From IMG/VR virus record IMGVR_UViG_3300012582_000194, positions 203,885 to 267,884 of that record: a stretch of 64,000 nt of DNA; one strand, 5' to 3'. The DNA is from a virus. The position numbers and the translations under genes are program-made. Shown here piece after piece: positions 55,113 to 61,653 of this stretch. Numbering within the stretch: position 1 is the stretch's first letter; each line of letters begins with the position of its first letter. Below the pieces are notes generated by a model, which saw only the letters and a list, made by a program, of their open reading frames with translations, had not been told where the DNA came from and ran no database searches.

Positions 55113-55350
55113 AATTATTTTTTACAAAAGCGGTGATAAAACGTATCTATCGGTTGAAGTTAAATACCAAATATATAGATTAAGGCAGAGTATTGAATAT
55201 TGGGTGATTGGTTTGCCTAAAAATAATAAAAAATTAATTAAAACTGATAAAGGAAATCTTTTAGCATATAAAAGCTTAATTGATATAGAAAAAGATTTTG
55301 AAACTATACATCAAAGACGTAAAAGAATATCTGATGATTTAATACAATAA
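55096..55350 (+). CDS. small hypothetical protein, tail-like end
   Basis: 84 aa: IIFYKSGDKTYLSVEVKYQI (GD opening), WVIGLPKNNKKLIKTDKGNL, end HQRRKRISDDLIQ, intermediate between the RKxRI and EHRxxII tails. Followed by a bidirectional terminator. Confidence 0.65.
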   Translation: MMKENEIIFYKSGDKTYLSVEVKYQIYRLRQSIEYWVIGLPKNNKKLIKTDKGNLLAYKSLIDIEKDFETIHQRRKRISDDLIQ

Positions 55351-55372
55351 AGGGACTCAATTGAGTCCCTTT
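55349..55372. terminator. bidirectional intrinsic terminator
   Basis: Perfect palindrome AAAGGGACTCAA/TTGAGTCCCTTT with T-rich tracts on both sides, between convergent genes. Confidence 0.8.
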
Positions 55373-55374
55373 AT

Positions 55375-55647
55375 TTATTTTAAAATATCAACTGATATAC
55401 AATGTGTACTGTCCGATAAATTAGTTTTTAACATAAATGTAAATTTATAAACATCATAATCCGTTTCAAACTTTACTACATTCACATCATACCTTTCAAA
55501 TAGAATTTTATTTAAGTTTGAAATTCTAGACGGAACAATGAAAGTACTTTTTAAAAATTCTTTTACAGATTTAATAAGTTCAATTTCTTGATATTTTTTA
55601 TCATGCATTCTTTGAACGGTTTCGCAAGTAGTTTTTTTACTGTCCAT
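55375..55647 (-). CDS. hypothetical protein
   Basis: 90 aa: DSKKTTCETVQRMHDKKYQE helix, RYDVNVVKFETDYDVYKFTF strands, end STHCISVDILK. 2 nt from the next gene; last gene of the SPFH-like operon. Unknown. Confidence 0.6.
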   Translation of the reverse strand: MDSKKTTCETVQRMHDKKYQEIELIKSVKEFLKSTFIVPSRISNLNKILFERYDVNVVKFETDYDVYKFTFMLKTNLSDSTHCISVDILK

Positions 55648-55649
55648 AA

Positions 55650-56192
55650 TTATTCGATTATTTTTGATACTTTAATAAATTTTCTTTTTTCATTATCGAA
55701 AGAATATCCTCTTAATAAATCTTTCATACCTCTGTATTCATCATCGTAACCAGAGTTGTATGAAATTCTATTATCCCACCAATAATATCTAAATCCTTCT
55801 ATTTCTACAAACTCTCGCCATCCCAATTTATCAAACTCTACTAGACGAGAGTTAAAACTTCTTGATGATGTTGAAATTGATACTCTAATAGGTCTAATAT
55901 CAATTCTAACAACTTTAACCCAAGGTGCTGATAGATTAGGACCTGGTTTATCATCTAACCACAATTCACCTGTTATTTCATTTCTAATAATTCCTATTTG
56001 GTGAGAATCTGTATAATGAAAGCATGTTGCCCAAAAAAGTAATAAAAAACTAATTGAGCCAATTGTAATTTTTATTTTCTTTGTTAGTCGTATTCTAAAC
56101 TTTAAATAGAATTCTTTAATATCCTTTATTGTATATTTTTTTACAATAAATAAATAATAAAGTAAACCGATTATAATAAGTATGTAAATCAT
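55650..56192 (-). CDS. membrane-anchored SPFH-like protein, paralogue of 56189 product
   Basis: 180 aa. N-terminal helix (IYILIIIGLLYYLFIV), second near residue 45 (IGSISFLLLFWATCF), then DSHQIGIIRNEITGELWLDD KPGPNLSAPWVKVVRIDIRP: the order gate of band-7/SPFH starts (x-x-x-G-x-(I/V), G-P-x-(L)-x-x-P-x-x-x-V-x-x-I-D-x-R). The C-terminal part GMKDLLRGYSFD is shared with its tandem partner. SPFH assignment is tentative. Confidence 0.6.
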   Translation of the reverse strand: MIYILIIIGLLYYLFIVKKYTIKDIKEFYLKFRIRLTKKIKITIGSISFLLLFWATCFHYTDSHQIGIIRNEITGELWLDDKPGPNLSAPWVKVVRIDIRPIRVSISTSSRSFNSRLVEFDKLGWREFVEIEGFRYYWWDNRISYNSGYDDEYRGMKDLLRGYSFDNEKRKFIKVSKIIE

Positions 56193-56716
56193 TTTACTAA
56201 GATTTCTGTTTTAATGGTATCTGCTTTGAAAACTTTATCCGAATTGTTTTCCATAGTACCTTTTTCATCAGGTTTCAATTCTTTCGTAATAGATAAGAAT
56301 GGATACTGACTTAAATCTGAACCATCGTAAGCATATGATAATAAAATATCTTTTAAATTAGTTACAGTGTTGTAATCACCTCTACCATGCCAATCAATAA
56401 ATGTTTTAAAGCCAGTTGGATTAAATCGAACTAATTTACAGTTAAGAATTCTTGAGTTAGCATTAATACAAACTTGTACAGGACGTAAATCAATCGTATG
56501 AACCGATACAACAATAGGTGGTGTAATCACATAACCTGTTTTGATTTTGCCTTTTTCGGTAAGAATAGGTGTGATTTCACCTGAGCGTTTATCATATTTA
56601 TATCCGAATTCGTGGCTATCAATAAATGTTACCCAACCAATTCTAAAAATTATTAAGCCGACTATAGAAACTGCAACTAGTATCATTGAAATAATTGCCA
56701 AAGGTTTTAAATTCAT
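56189..56716 (-). CDS. membrane-anchored SPFH-like protein
   Basis: 175 aa: anchor LAIISMILVAVSIVGLIIF, FIDSHEFGYKYDKRSGEITP, KIKTGYVITPPIVVSVHTID LRPVQV, C-terminal LKDILLSYAYDGSDLSQYPF. Aligns throughout with 55650 (DSH-(E/Q)-(F/I)-G, (T/L)-x-x-PP/AP, IDLRP / IDIRP, (C/S)-KLVRFNPTGFKTF / RLVEFDKLGWREF). Possibly modifies the host inner membrane; inference. Confidence 0.6.
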   Translation of the reverse strand: MNLKPLAIISMILVAVSIVGLIIFRIGWVTFIDSHEFGYKYDKRSGEITPILTEKGKIKTGYVITPPIVVSVHTIDLRPVQVCINANSRILNCKLVRFNPTGFKTFIDWHGRGDYNTVTNLKDILLSYAYDGSDLSQYPFLSITKELKPDEKGTMENNSDKVFKADTIKTEILVK

Positions 56717-56745
56717 ATTTTATGTGTGTTAATTTAAATTATAAA

Positions 56746-56777
56746 CAAATATATAAAAAATATTTAGTAAAAACAAG
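56746..56777 (-). promoter_or_regulatory. Bacteroidetes-type promoter
   Basis: Minus strand CTTG, 20 nt, TATATTTG; leader about 30 nt to the ATG at 56716. One mismatch in the -33 box. Confidence 0.6.
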
Positions 56778-56780
56778 AAT

Positions 56781-57083
56781 TTAGAGTAATTTATCTATTT
56801 TTTCTTTTCTAATTTGAGATTTAGTTTTAAATTGAGTTTCTTTATATGGTGTTCCACCCCAGAAAATTGTTACAAATAAAAATTGTATATCATGATGGTA
56901 ACCATCGTAATAAGCACTATATCTTTCAAATTTATGCAATTTGAACTCAAATACAATAGATAAATAATCTATGCAATACCATTTATTGTTAAAAATATAT
57001 GATTGTGCTAACCAATGTGTATGCCCACCATATTTTTTATATCTTCTATTAAATACATCTATACCATGTTTAAAAAATTTCAT
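56781..57083 (-). CDS. hypothetical protein, paralogue of 32130 product, RKxRI tail
   Basis: 100 aa: FKHGIDVFNRRYKKYGGHTH, NNKWYCIDYLSIVFEFKLHK, YHHDIQFLFVTIFWGGTPYK, tail IRKEKIDKLL. The relative at 32130 has the same core but no tail, evidence that the tail is a separable module. Confidence 0.7.
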   Translation of the reverse strand: MKFFKHGIDVFNRRYKKYGGHTHWLAQSYIFNNKWYCIDYLSIVFEFKLHKFERYSAYYDGYHHDIQFLFVTIFWGGTPYKETQFKTKSQIRKEKIDKLL

Positions 57084-57763
57084 ACTTTACATTCATTTAA
57101 GAAATAATCAATCAATGCTCTTTTTTCCCATTTTTTATAAGTATTAATATTTAGATGCTCCGCAACCAAAGAAAGAAATAAAATTTTCTTTCTTTCTGAT
57201 ACATCTAAAATAGTTTCTTCTATAAATAAGTAATAAATACAACCAAAAAGATAATATTCCATATCACTTATTACATCTATACCAGCCGTATAGTAATTAA
57301 CGTATGATGGCTTCTTCTTACTTTCACATACATAATTTAATATGTATTTAGCATAATTATAACTACTCGATTCTCTTACTTTTTTCCATTTAGCTAAATT
57401 TTCTTTATTATCTTCAATAAATCCTGTTTTTGTATTCATTGTTGATTTACCCTTTAATCTATGCAAAATATCCCATCTATCATTATTAAAATATGTATTA
57501 GATAAATCAGTTTCTATAAAAATATCAAGTAATTTTTTAATTCTTTTTGTCGAATTTTTAATTATAATTTCTACACCACCATAGATATTTTGTTGAGAAG
57601 AACAAATATCAATCATTCTAACAGAAATAATATAATTTTCAAACAAGCTCATTTTTAAAAACATCTCACTATCAAAATAAAGTAGTCCTATACCTTTAAA
57701 TGAATTATTTGAGATTATATCATACAACTTTACAAACTCTTTGCTACGAGGAATACTTTTCAT
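57080..57763 (-). CDS. hypothetical protein, third copy of the 19369/20057 family
   Basis: 227 aa: SSSYNYAKYILNYVCESKKK at the position of STKEYQYSLFLLDY, VSERKKILFLSLVAEHLNIN TYKKWEKRALIDYFL at the C-terminus. Divergent but with matching length and end. 4-nt overlaps with both neighbours. Function unknown. Confidence 0.65.
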   Translation of the reverse strand: MKSIPRSKEFVKLYDIISNNSFKGIGLLYFDSEMFLKMSLFENYIISVRMIDICSSQQNIYGGVEIIIKNSTKRIKKLLDIFIETDLSNTYFNNDRWDILHRLKGKSTMNTKTGFIEDNKENLAKWKKVRESSSYNYAKYILNYVCESKKKPSYVNYYTAGIDVISDMEYYLFGCIYYLFIEETILDVSERKKILFLSLVAEHLNINTYKKWEKRALIDYFLNECKV

Positions 57764-58047
57764 GACATACTAGCAATTTTTTCAAGCAACAATCTAAAAT
57801 TAAGAAGAAAGTTTTTTACACTTTTATAAGAAGAGCAACAATCTATTTTATCAATTAAATGTGTTAAAAATATAATCTGTTCTTCTTCAGGCTTAGATTT
57901 AACTTCATTTAACAGCATTGATAATTGACTATTATTTAAATCTAATATTAACTTAGCATTATCTAAAATTTTAGGCATATATTCCACACGTATATCTCTC
58001 CTCTTATTTATGACTATAGTTAAGTCATTATCAAAACAGTCATTCAT
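57760..58047 (-). CDS. small helical protein, INEIL family
   Basis: 95 aa: N-terminal beta-like extension, then MPKILDNAKLILDLNNSQLS, EEEQIIFLTHLIDKIDCC and the family end KNFLLNFRLLLEKIASMS. Third clear member with 15684 and 16341. Function unknown. Confidence 0.65.
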   Translation of the reverse strand: MNDCFDNDLTIVINKRRDIRVEYMPKILDNAKLILDLNNSQLSMLLNEVKSKPEEEQIIFLTHLIDKIDCCSSYKSVKNFLLNFRLLLEKIASMS

Positions 58048-58167
58048 AGTTTATTATTTTTATATTCTATAAATGTAGATAAAACTTCACACATCTCCAA
58101 ATAAAATAAATCATTTTTTAAATATAATCGTTAATAGTAATGTTAGATTGTGTAGTTCGATGTATAT

Positions 58168-58581
58168 ATGAATAGAATTATGGATTTATTGATTAATATA
58201 ATAAGAGGTTTTAACAGTTTTATTTCTCCACAAAAGAAATCAAATCGTTATAATACCCCATTAAATGCTAATAATATTGTATGGTCTGTTGTACCACAAT
58301 TTATTTTTAATATTAAAGAAAATAGGATAATTACAAGTTTTAATGATCCGCTATGGCTTGATAAAGATAATAATATCAAAAATGAAGTCATTACTTATAG
58401 AGTTGATGATTCTAATAGAGAAGAATTAATAAAAAAAATAAATCGTTCAAAATTTACAATTGTATATAAATTTGAGGAAACTGAATGGAAAATGCTTTTA
58501 TTAGAAGATTTTACGAACCATCCTAAATACAATTCTGAAAAAAGAAGATTTTTAATTGCAAATTTTATTGAGTTGACATAA
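58168..58581 (+). CDS. hypothetical protein
   Basis: 137 aa: amphipathic start (MNRIMDLLINIIRGFNSFIS), VWSVVPQFIFNIKENRIITS, C-terminal KMLLLEDFTNHPKYNSEKRR. No family recognised. Confidence 0.65.
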   Translation: MNRIMDLLINIIRGFNSFISPQKKSNRYNTPLNANNIVWSVVPQFIFNIKENRIITSFNDPLWLDKDNNIKNEVITYRVDDSNREELIKKINRSKFTIVYKFEETEWKMLLLEDFTNHPKYNSEKRRFLIANFIELT

Positions 58582-58630
58582 CATTTTTCATTTTTATACG
58601 TTTAAAAGATATAACTTAAATAATAATATT

Positions 58631-58846
58631 ATGAATGTGTTAGATGTATTAGGTATCAATAAGTATAAAGGATTACTTAACAAATTAAAAGAAGCTCGTA
58701 TTTATAAAGAGGATGGTGTATTGAAAGCTCATGTAAAAATGAATGATGATACTGAGTTCACATCACCTTTAACAAATTATAAAGCAATTGTAGATGCAAT
58801 TGCTAGAAGTAAAGATGTTGATACTGAAGTTAAAGCTAAAAAATAA
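58631..58846 (+). CDS. small hypothetical protein
   Basis: 71 aa: MNVLDVLGINKYKGLLNKLK, EDGVLKAHVKMNDDTEFTSP, Lys-rich end. 10 nt before the next gene. Unknown. Confidence 0.65.
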   Translation: MNVLDVLGINKYKGLLNKLKEARIYKEDGVLKAHVKMNDDTEFTSPLTNYKAIVDAIARSKDVDTEVKAKK

Positions 58847-58856
58847 CATAAAGCAC

Positions 58857-59120
58857 GTGTTAAACTTAAAAGAACTTGAATCTAAATTAGATACAGCATT
58901 ATCTAAAGAGACTTCCGAAAGTTTAATATCTTGGTTAAGAATAAAACGACAAAACAAAACTAAAAAATATATGAAACTAACATTAACTAACATATTTATG
59001 GTACTCGCACTTGTATTAGTGCTCGTACTTGTTTTTAAATTAGCATTATCATTCTTACCTTATCTATTAATTGGTGGTGTGATTTATTTTGTATATAAAG
59101 GTTTTAAAAATAGGTTTTAA
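58857..59120 (+). CDS. small membrane protein, GTG start
   Basis: 87 aa from GTG at 58857: LNLKELESKLDTALSKETSE, basic IKRQNKTKKYMKL, then two membrane helices (NIFMVLALVLVLVLVFKLAL and FLPYLLIGGVIYFVY) and a basic end. An upstream ATG at 58794 would overlap the previous gene; an internal ATG at 58971 would leave only the membrane part. Confidence 0.6.
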   Translation: MLNLKELESKLDTALSKETSESLISWLRIKRQNKTKKYMKLTLTNIFMVLALVLVLVLVFKLALSFLPYLLIGGVIYFVYKGFKNRF

Positions 59121-59139
59121 AAATCATAAACAATCTTAT

Positions 59140-59240
59140 AAATGTTCGTATGCTAATGAGACACCTTACGCCTCCACTGCATACATTGACAGTTTCCTCA
59201 CTCTATCCGAAAGCCCTCGAAGCAAACGGAATGTTTTAAA
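59140..59240. other. GC-richer noncoding stretch beside the tRNA
   Basis: GTATGC (about 59148) can pair with GCATAC (about 59179), and CCG...CGG closes CCGAAAGCCCTCGAAGCAAACGG further right. No tRNA cloverleaf fits on either strand; the short reading frame across it runs into the tRNA and is rejected. Possibly a second RNA or tRNA-precursor leader. Confidence 0.3.
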
Positions 59241-59242
59241 AG

Positions 59243-59316
59243 TGCTGTGGAGCAGATTTGAACCGCTCTATTCTACCATATCAGAGTAGTGTGTTAACCG
59301 AATACAACCACACAGC
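59243..59316 (-). tRNA. tRNA-Ile (anticodon GAU)
   Basis: 74-nt cloverleaf on the minus strand. Acceptor GCTGTG(T)/(C)CACAGC with discriminator A; D loop with A14, G18G19 and a weak 3-bp stem; anticodon stem CTACT/GGTAG with loop C-T-G-A-T-A-T, so anticodon GAT; 5-nt variable region; T arm AGCGG-TTCAAAT-CTGCT. Oddities: T-C mismatch at the last acceptor pair and no T at position 8. CCA is not encoded. Reads AUU/AUC, which are very common codons in this genome. Confidence 0.75.
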
Positions 59317-59344
59317 TTTAGGCGTCCAACCTAATTTCATTAAA

Positions 59345-59366
59345 AACCCTGTCAAGCAGGGTTTTT
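59345..59366. terminator. bidirectional intrinsic terminator
   Basis: AACCCTG-TCAAG-CAGGGTT followed by TTTTTC on the plus strand, and TTTTTA on the minus strand; lies between the minus-strand genes to the right and the tRNA. Confidence 0.7.
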
Positions 59367-59389
59367 TCGTTTATAATATAAAATGTGAA

Positions 59390-59731
59390 TTAAATTTCGC
59401 CAATTATTTTATTTCTATATTCGGCTTTACTAATAACTGTGTTAGTTTTTTCTATGGCATTTTCCATTCTTTCAATACCAAATATTTGATATGCTCTTAT
59501 ATTAGTTATTTTTTTAACTAATATTTTTTTTGTCTCTGTATAAAAATTATGATAGCTACTAAGACAAACAAAATTAGGACCAATATACATATAAAAATAA
59601 TGTGGCGCATCATCGAAAAAATCCTCTAATGATTTATGTGAATTTTCTTGAACATACTTCTTACCAAATATGCTATAAAATAGCCATTTTGGATGTCCAT
59701 ATAATTCAGTTTGTGGTTGCATTTTTCCCAT
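59390..59731 (-). CDS. hypothetical protein, EYRxxII tail
   Basis: 113 aa from ATG at 59731: MGKMQPQTELYGHPKWLFYS, EDFFDDAPHYFYMYIGPNFV, end KAEYRNKIIGEI (EHRxxII tail group). Start overlaps the next gene. Unknown. Confidence 0.65.
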   Translation of the reverse strand: MGKMQPQTELYGHPKWLFYSIFGKKYVQENSHKSLEDFFDDAPHYFYMYIGPNFVCLSSYHNFYTETKKILVKKITNIRAYQIFGIERMENAIEKTNTVISKAEYRNKIIGEI

Positions 59732-60041
59732 CAATTTTTTTCTTAATTAAATTTCTTATTTTTAACTCTTTTGATAAGTCTTTATTTTCTATTGCTCTCA
59801 TTAAGAATCTAAACATAGAATAAAATGTATCAACACTTTCAATTTTAGCCATAGCATCCTCATATGCTTGTGCTGCAATTTTTCTACATTTATTTTCTTC
59901 TAAAACCAAATGTTCTATATCTAAATCACCACCACCATTTAAGTACTTAGTAACATAAGATAGCAAAGAATTAGACTTTTCTGAATAATGCTCATTTATT
60001 TTAATTAATTCTAATATTTCATTAATCTCTGACTGTTCCAT
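59706..60041 (-). CDS. helical hypothetical protein, paralogue of 60022 product
   Basis: 111 aa: MEQSEINEILELIKINEHYS, acidic loop with GGGDLDIEHLVLE, SMFRFLMRAIENKDLSKELK IRNLI. Similar in order to its neighbour (helix start, long middle, L-x-x-(A/S)-IE-x-x-(D)). Overlap of 20 nt between the two. Unknown. Confidence 0.65.
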   Translation of the reverse strand: MEQSEINEILELIKINEHYSEKSNSLLSYVTKYLNGGGDLDIEHLVLEENKCRKIAAQAYEDAMAKIESVDTFYSMFRFLMRAIENKDLSKELKIRNLIKKKIDGKNATTN

Positions 60042-60312
60042 AATCTAATATTCTATTTTTTAATTGCTCCGATCTTTCATAATCACCTCTTTCAATTGAA
60101 TTGTATAATTGATGAAATAGAAAATATGTTTCAATTAATATTATACTTTTAATTTCTATAATAAGCATAGATTGCTTTTTTTCTATATTCATTAAATGTT
60201 TTTCGTTATTTTTATTTGATTCAATTTTCAAATCTGTAGCAATTTGTTTATATAAATTGAACACTTTTATTTTTTCTAAAACTTCGATAATTTCTTCGTT
60301 TGTTATTTTCAT
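60022..60312 (-). CDS. helical hypothetical protein, paralogue of 59706 product
   Basis: 96 aa: MKITNEEIIEVLEKIKVFNL, IEKKQSMLIIEIKSIILIET, FHQLYNSIERGDYERSEQLK NRILD. All helical. Overlaps both neighbours by 4-20 nt. Unknown. Confidence 0.65.
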   Translation of the reverse strand: MKITNEEIIEVLEKIKVFNLYKQIATDLKIESNKNNEKHLMNIEKKQSMLIIEIKSIILIETYFLFHQLYNSIERGDYERSEQLKNRILDYGTVRD

Positions 60313-60731
60313 TGAATCTTATAGTTAAATTTACCATCAACATATTTAACTCTATACTCATCTTCACCAAATAAAACCGCAAATATTCCTTCATCACCTA
60401 ATATTTCTTCACATTCTATTAATAAATCAGAACCATTTTCAATTTCTTCATTTTTAATTTTATCTAATAAATCTTTTGGAAAATTATTGGGTAATGAAAT
60501 CACTTTTAAATTGTATAATCCATTGACTATATAATCTTGTAAAGCGGGGATCAACATGTTAGCATTTAAAGAATTCCATTCCACTTGCTCATTTATTATA
60601 TTTGGAAATAATGTCAAATCTCCAATTTTTGATTGCTCTAATTCGGATACTAAAAATGGCATAGGTACTAAGACTAATTTGACTTTAAGCCAGAATTTAT
60701 TATCAAAACTATTGACTTTTTTAATTTTCAT
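60309..60731 (-). CDS. hypothetical protein
   Basis: 140 aa: LKVKLVLVPMPFLVSELEQS, LNANMLIPALQDYIVNGLYN, acidic LLIECEEILGDEGIFAVLFG. No family recognised. First gene of a four-gene minus-strand operon that ends at 59390. Confidence 0.65.
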   Translation of the reverse strand: MKIKKVNSFDNKFWLKVKLVLVPMPFLVSELEQSKIGDLTLFPNIINEQVEWNSLNANMLIPALQDYIVNGLYNLKVISLPNNFPKDLLDKIKNEEIENGSDLLIECEEILGDEGIFAVLFGEDEYRVKYVDGKFNYKIQ

Positions 60732-60797
60732 ATTAAACTTTTAATGAATCTATCAAATATACCAATAAATGTGCGAAATTACAAGAAAAATTAATAA

Positions 60798-60805
60798 TAT
60801 ATAAT
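60798..60805 (+). promoter_or_regulatory. TATATAA-like late-type element
   Basis: TATATAAT ending 2 nt before the ATG of the tagged gene at 60808. Confidence 0.4.
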
Positions 60806-60807
60806 CT

Positions 60808-61236
60808 ATGAAATATTTTAGAACATTTGAACTATTTGATTCTGATGAATTGAAAGCTCAACACGAGATAGAATTTATTAAAGGAGAAATTGATAAAAAT
60901 GAAATAACTAAAGGTGGTATACAACTATCTGATGCTATAGCATTAAATAATGCCATTATAGCTGAAGTTCCAGTATTTGCTTATGGAAGTCCCAATGTTC
61001 AGAGTGATTTCATATCATATGAATTTAAACACGATGATATTAAATTTTTAATTGGTATTTCAACAGAAGCTAAGAACGTTGATAAATTTCCTACAGTTGT
61101 TAAAATTATGGTTAATGATGTAGAAGATAAAGTGAAATCAAATGTATTCGATTTTACTGGTTTAATTGGACAATTATTAATTTTTCAAAGAGAATTTGAA
61201 GGAAATATTACAAAAATTATTCCCCAAAATAATTAA
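60808..61236 (+). CDS. tagged protein (MKYFRTFEL)
   Basis: 142 aa: MKYFRTFELFDSDELKAQHE, KGGIQLSDAIALNNAIIAEV, TKIIPQNN end. TFE at 6-8 departs from (L/I)-x-E. Alpha/beta domain of unknown role, probably head-internal by its tag. Confidence 0.65.
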   Translation: MKYFRTFELFDSDELKAQHEIEFIKGEIDKNEITKGGIQLSDAIALNNAIIAEVPVFAYGSPNVQSDFISYEFKHDDIKFLIGISTEAKNVDKFPTVVKIMVNDVEDKVKSNVFDFTGLIGQLLIFQREFEGNITKIIPQNN

Positions 61237-61254
61237 TAAAAAAGGGCTTTTTTA

Positions 61255-61503
61255 TTAATTTATTTTTTCAAATCTATCTTCAATTAAATTAATTGCTTGA
61301 TTATCAGATAAGTATAAAAGTTCTTCTATACTGATTCTTAAATCACTATTTTTTAAATCCATTTCTAATTGTTCTGATGCTATTTCATATGCATCTTCAA
61401 ATGGATAACCTTTTGGAAATAATGCTATATTTACTGTATCATGCTGTTTTTTTATTTGTTCTGCACGAATTTTAAGGTAAATTTGCTTATGTTTATCTTC
61501 CAT
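61255..61503 (-). CDS. hypothetical protein, predicted leaderless
   Basis: 82 aa: MEDKHKQIYLKIRAEQIKKQ, NIALFPKGYPFEDAYEIASE, acidic helices. ATG 4 nt after the -7 box of its own promoter. Unknown. Confidence 0.65.
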   Translation of the reverse strand: MEDKHKQIYLKIRAEQIKKQHDTVNIALFPKGYPFEDAYEIASEQLEMDLKNSDLRISIEELLYLSDNQAINLIEDRFEKIN

Positions 61504-61507
61504 ATTA

Positions 61508-61539
61508 CAAAGTTAATGAAAATATTTATTTTTTCCAAA
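61508..61539 (-). promoter_or_regulatory. Bacteroidetes-type promoter without dyad
   Basis: Minus strand TTTG, 20 nt, TAACTTTG, TAAT, ATG (61503). Confidence 0.75.
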
Positions 61540-61559
61540 TTGAAAGGAATATTTTTAGA

Positions 61560-61650
61560 TATATAATTTTAACTATATGTTCTGAGCTTAAAAAGCTTTG
61601 GAGTTATTACGGTAACTAAAGAATATGTAGCCTAAAAAATAAGTTTAAGG
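61560..61650 (+). promoter_or_regulatory. late-type element and structured leader of the zinc-ribbon gene
   Basis: TATATAAT at 61560-61567, then a leader with two small hairpins (AGCTT-AAA-AAGCT and AGTTA-TTACGG-TAACT). At about 85 nt it is the longest leader among the late-type genes, so translation may be regulated. Confidence 0.4.
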
Positions 61651-61653
61651 ACT

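Noticed and set aside
59089-59289. Plus-strand frame of 66 codons
   Set aside because: It crosses the tRNA-Ile gene and a GC-richer noncoding stretch and starts inside the previous gene; not coding.
60838-60860. CTGATGA and GAAA near each other, as in hammerhead ribozymes
   Set aside because: They lie within codons for SDELKA of the tagged protein at 60808 and no hammerhead stems can be formed.
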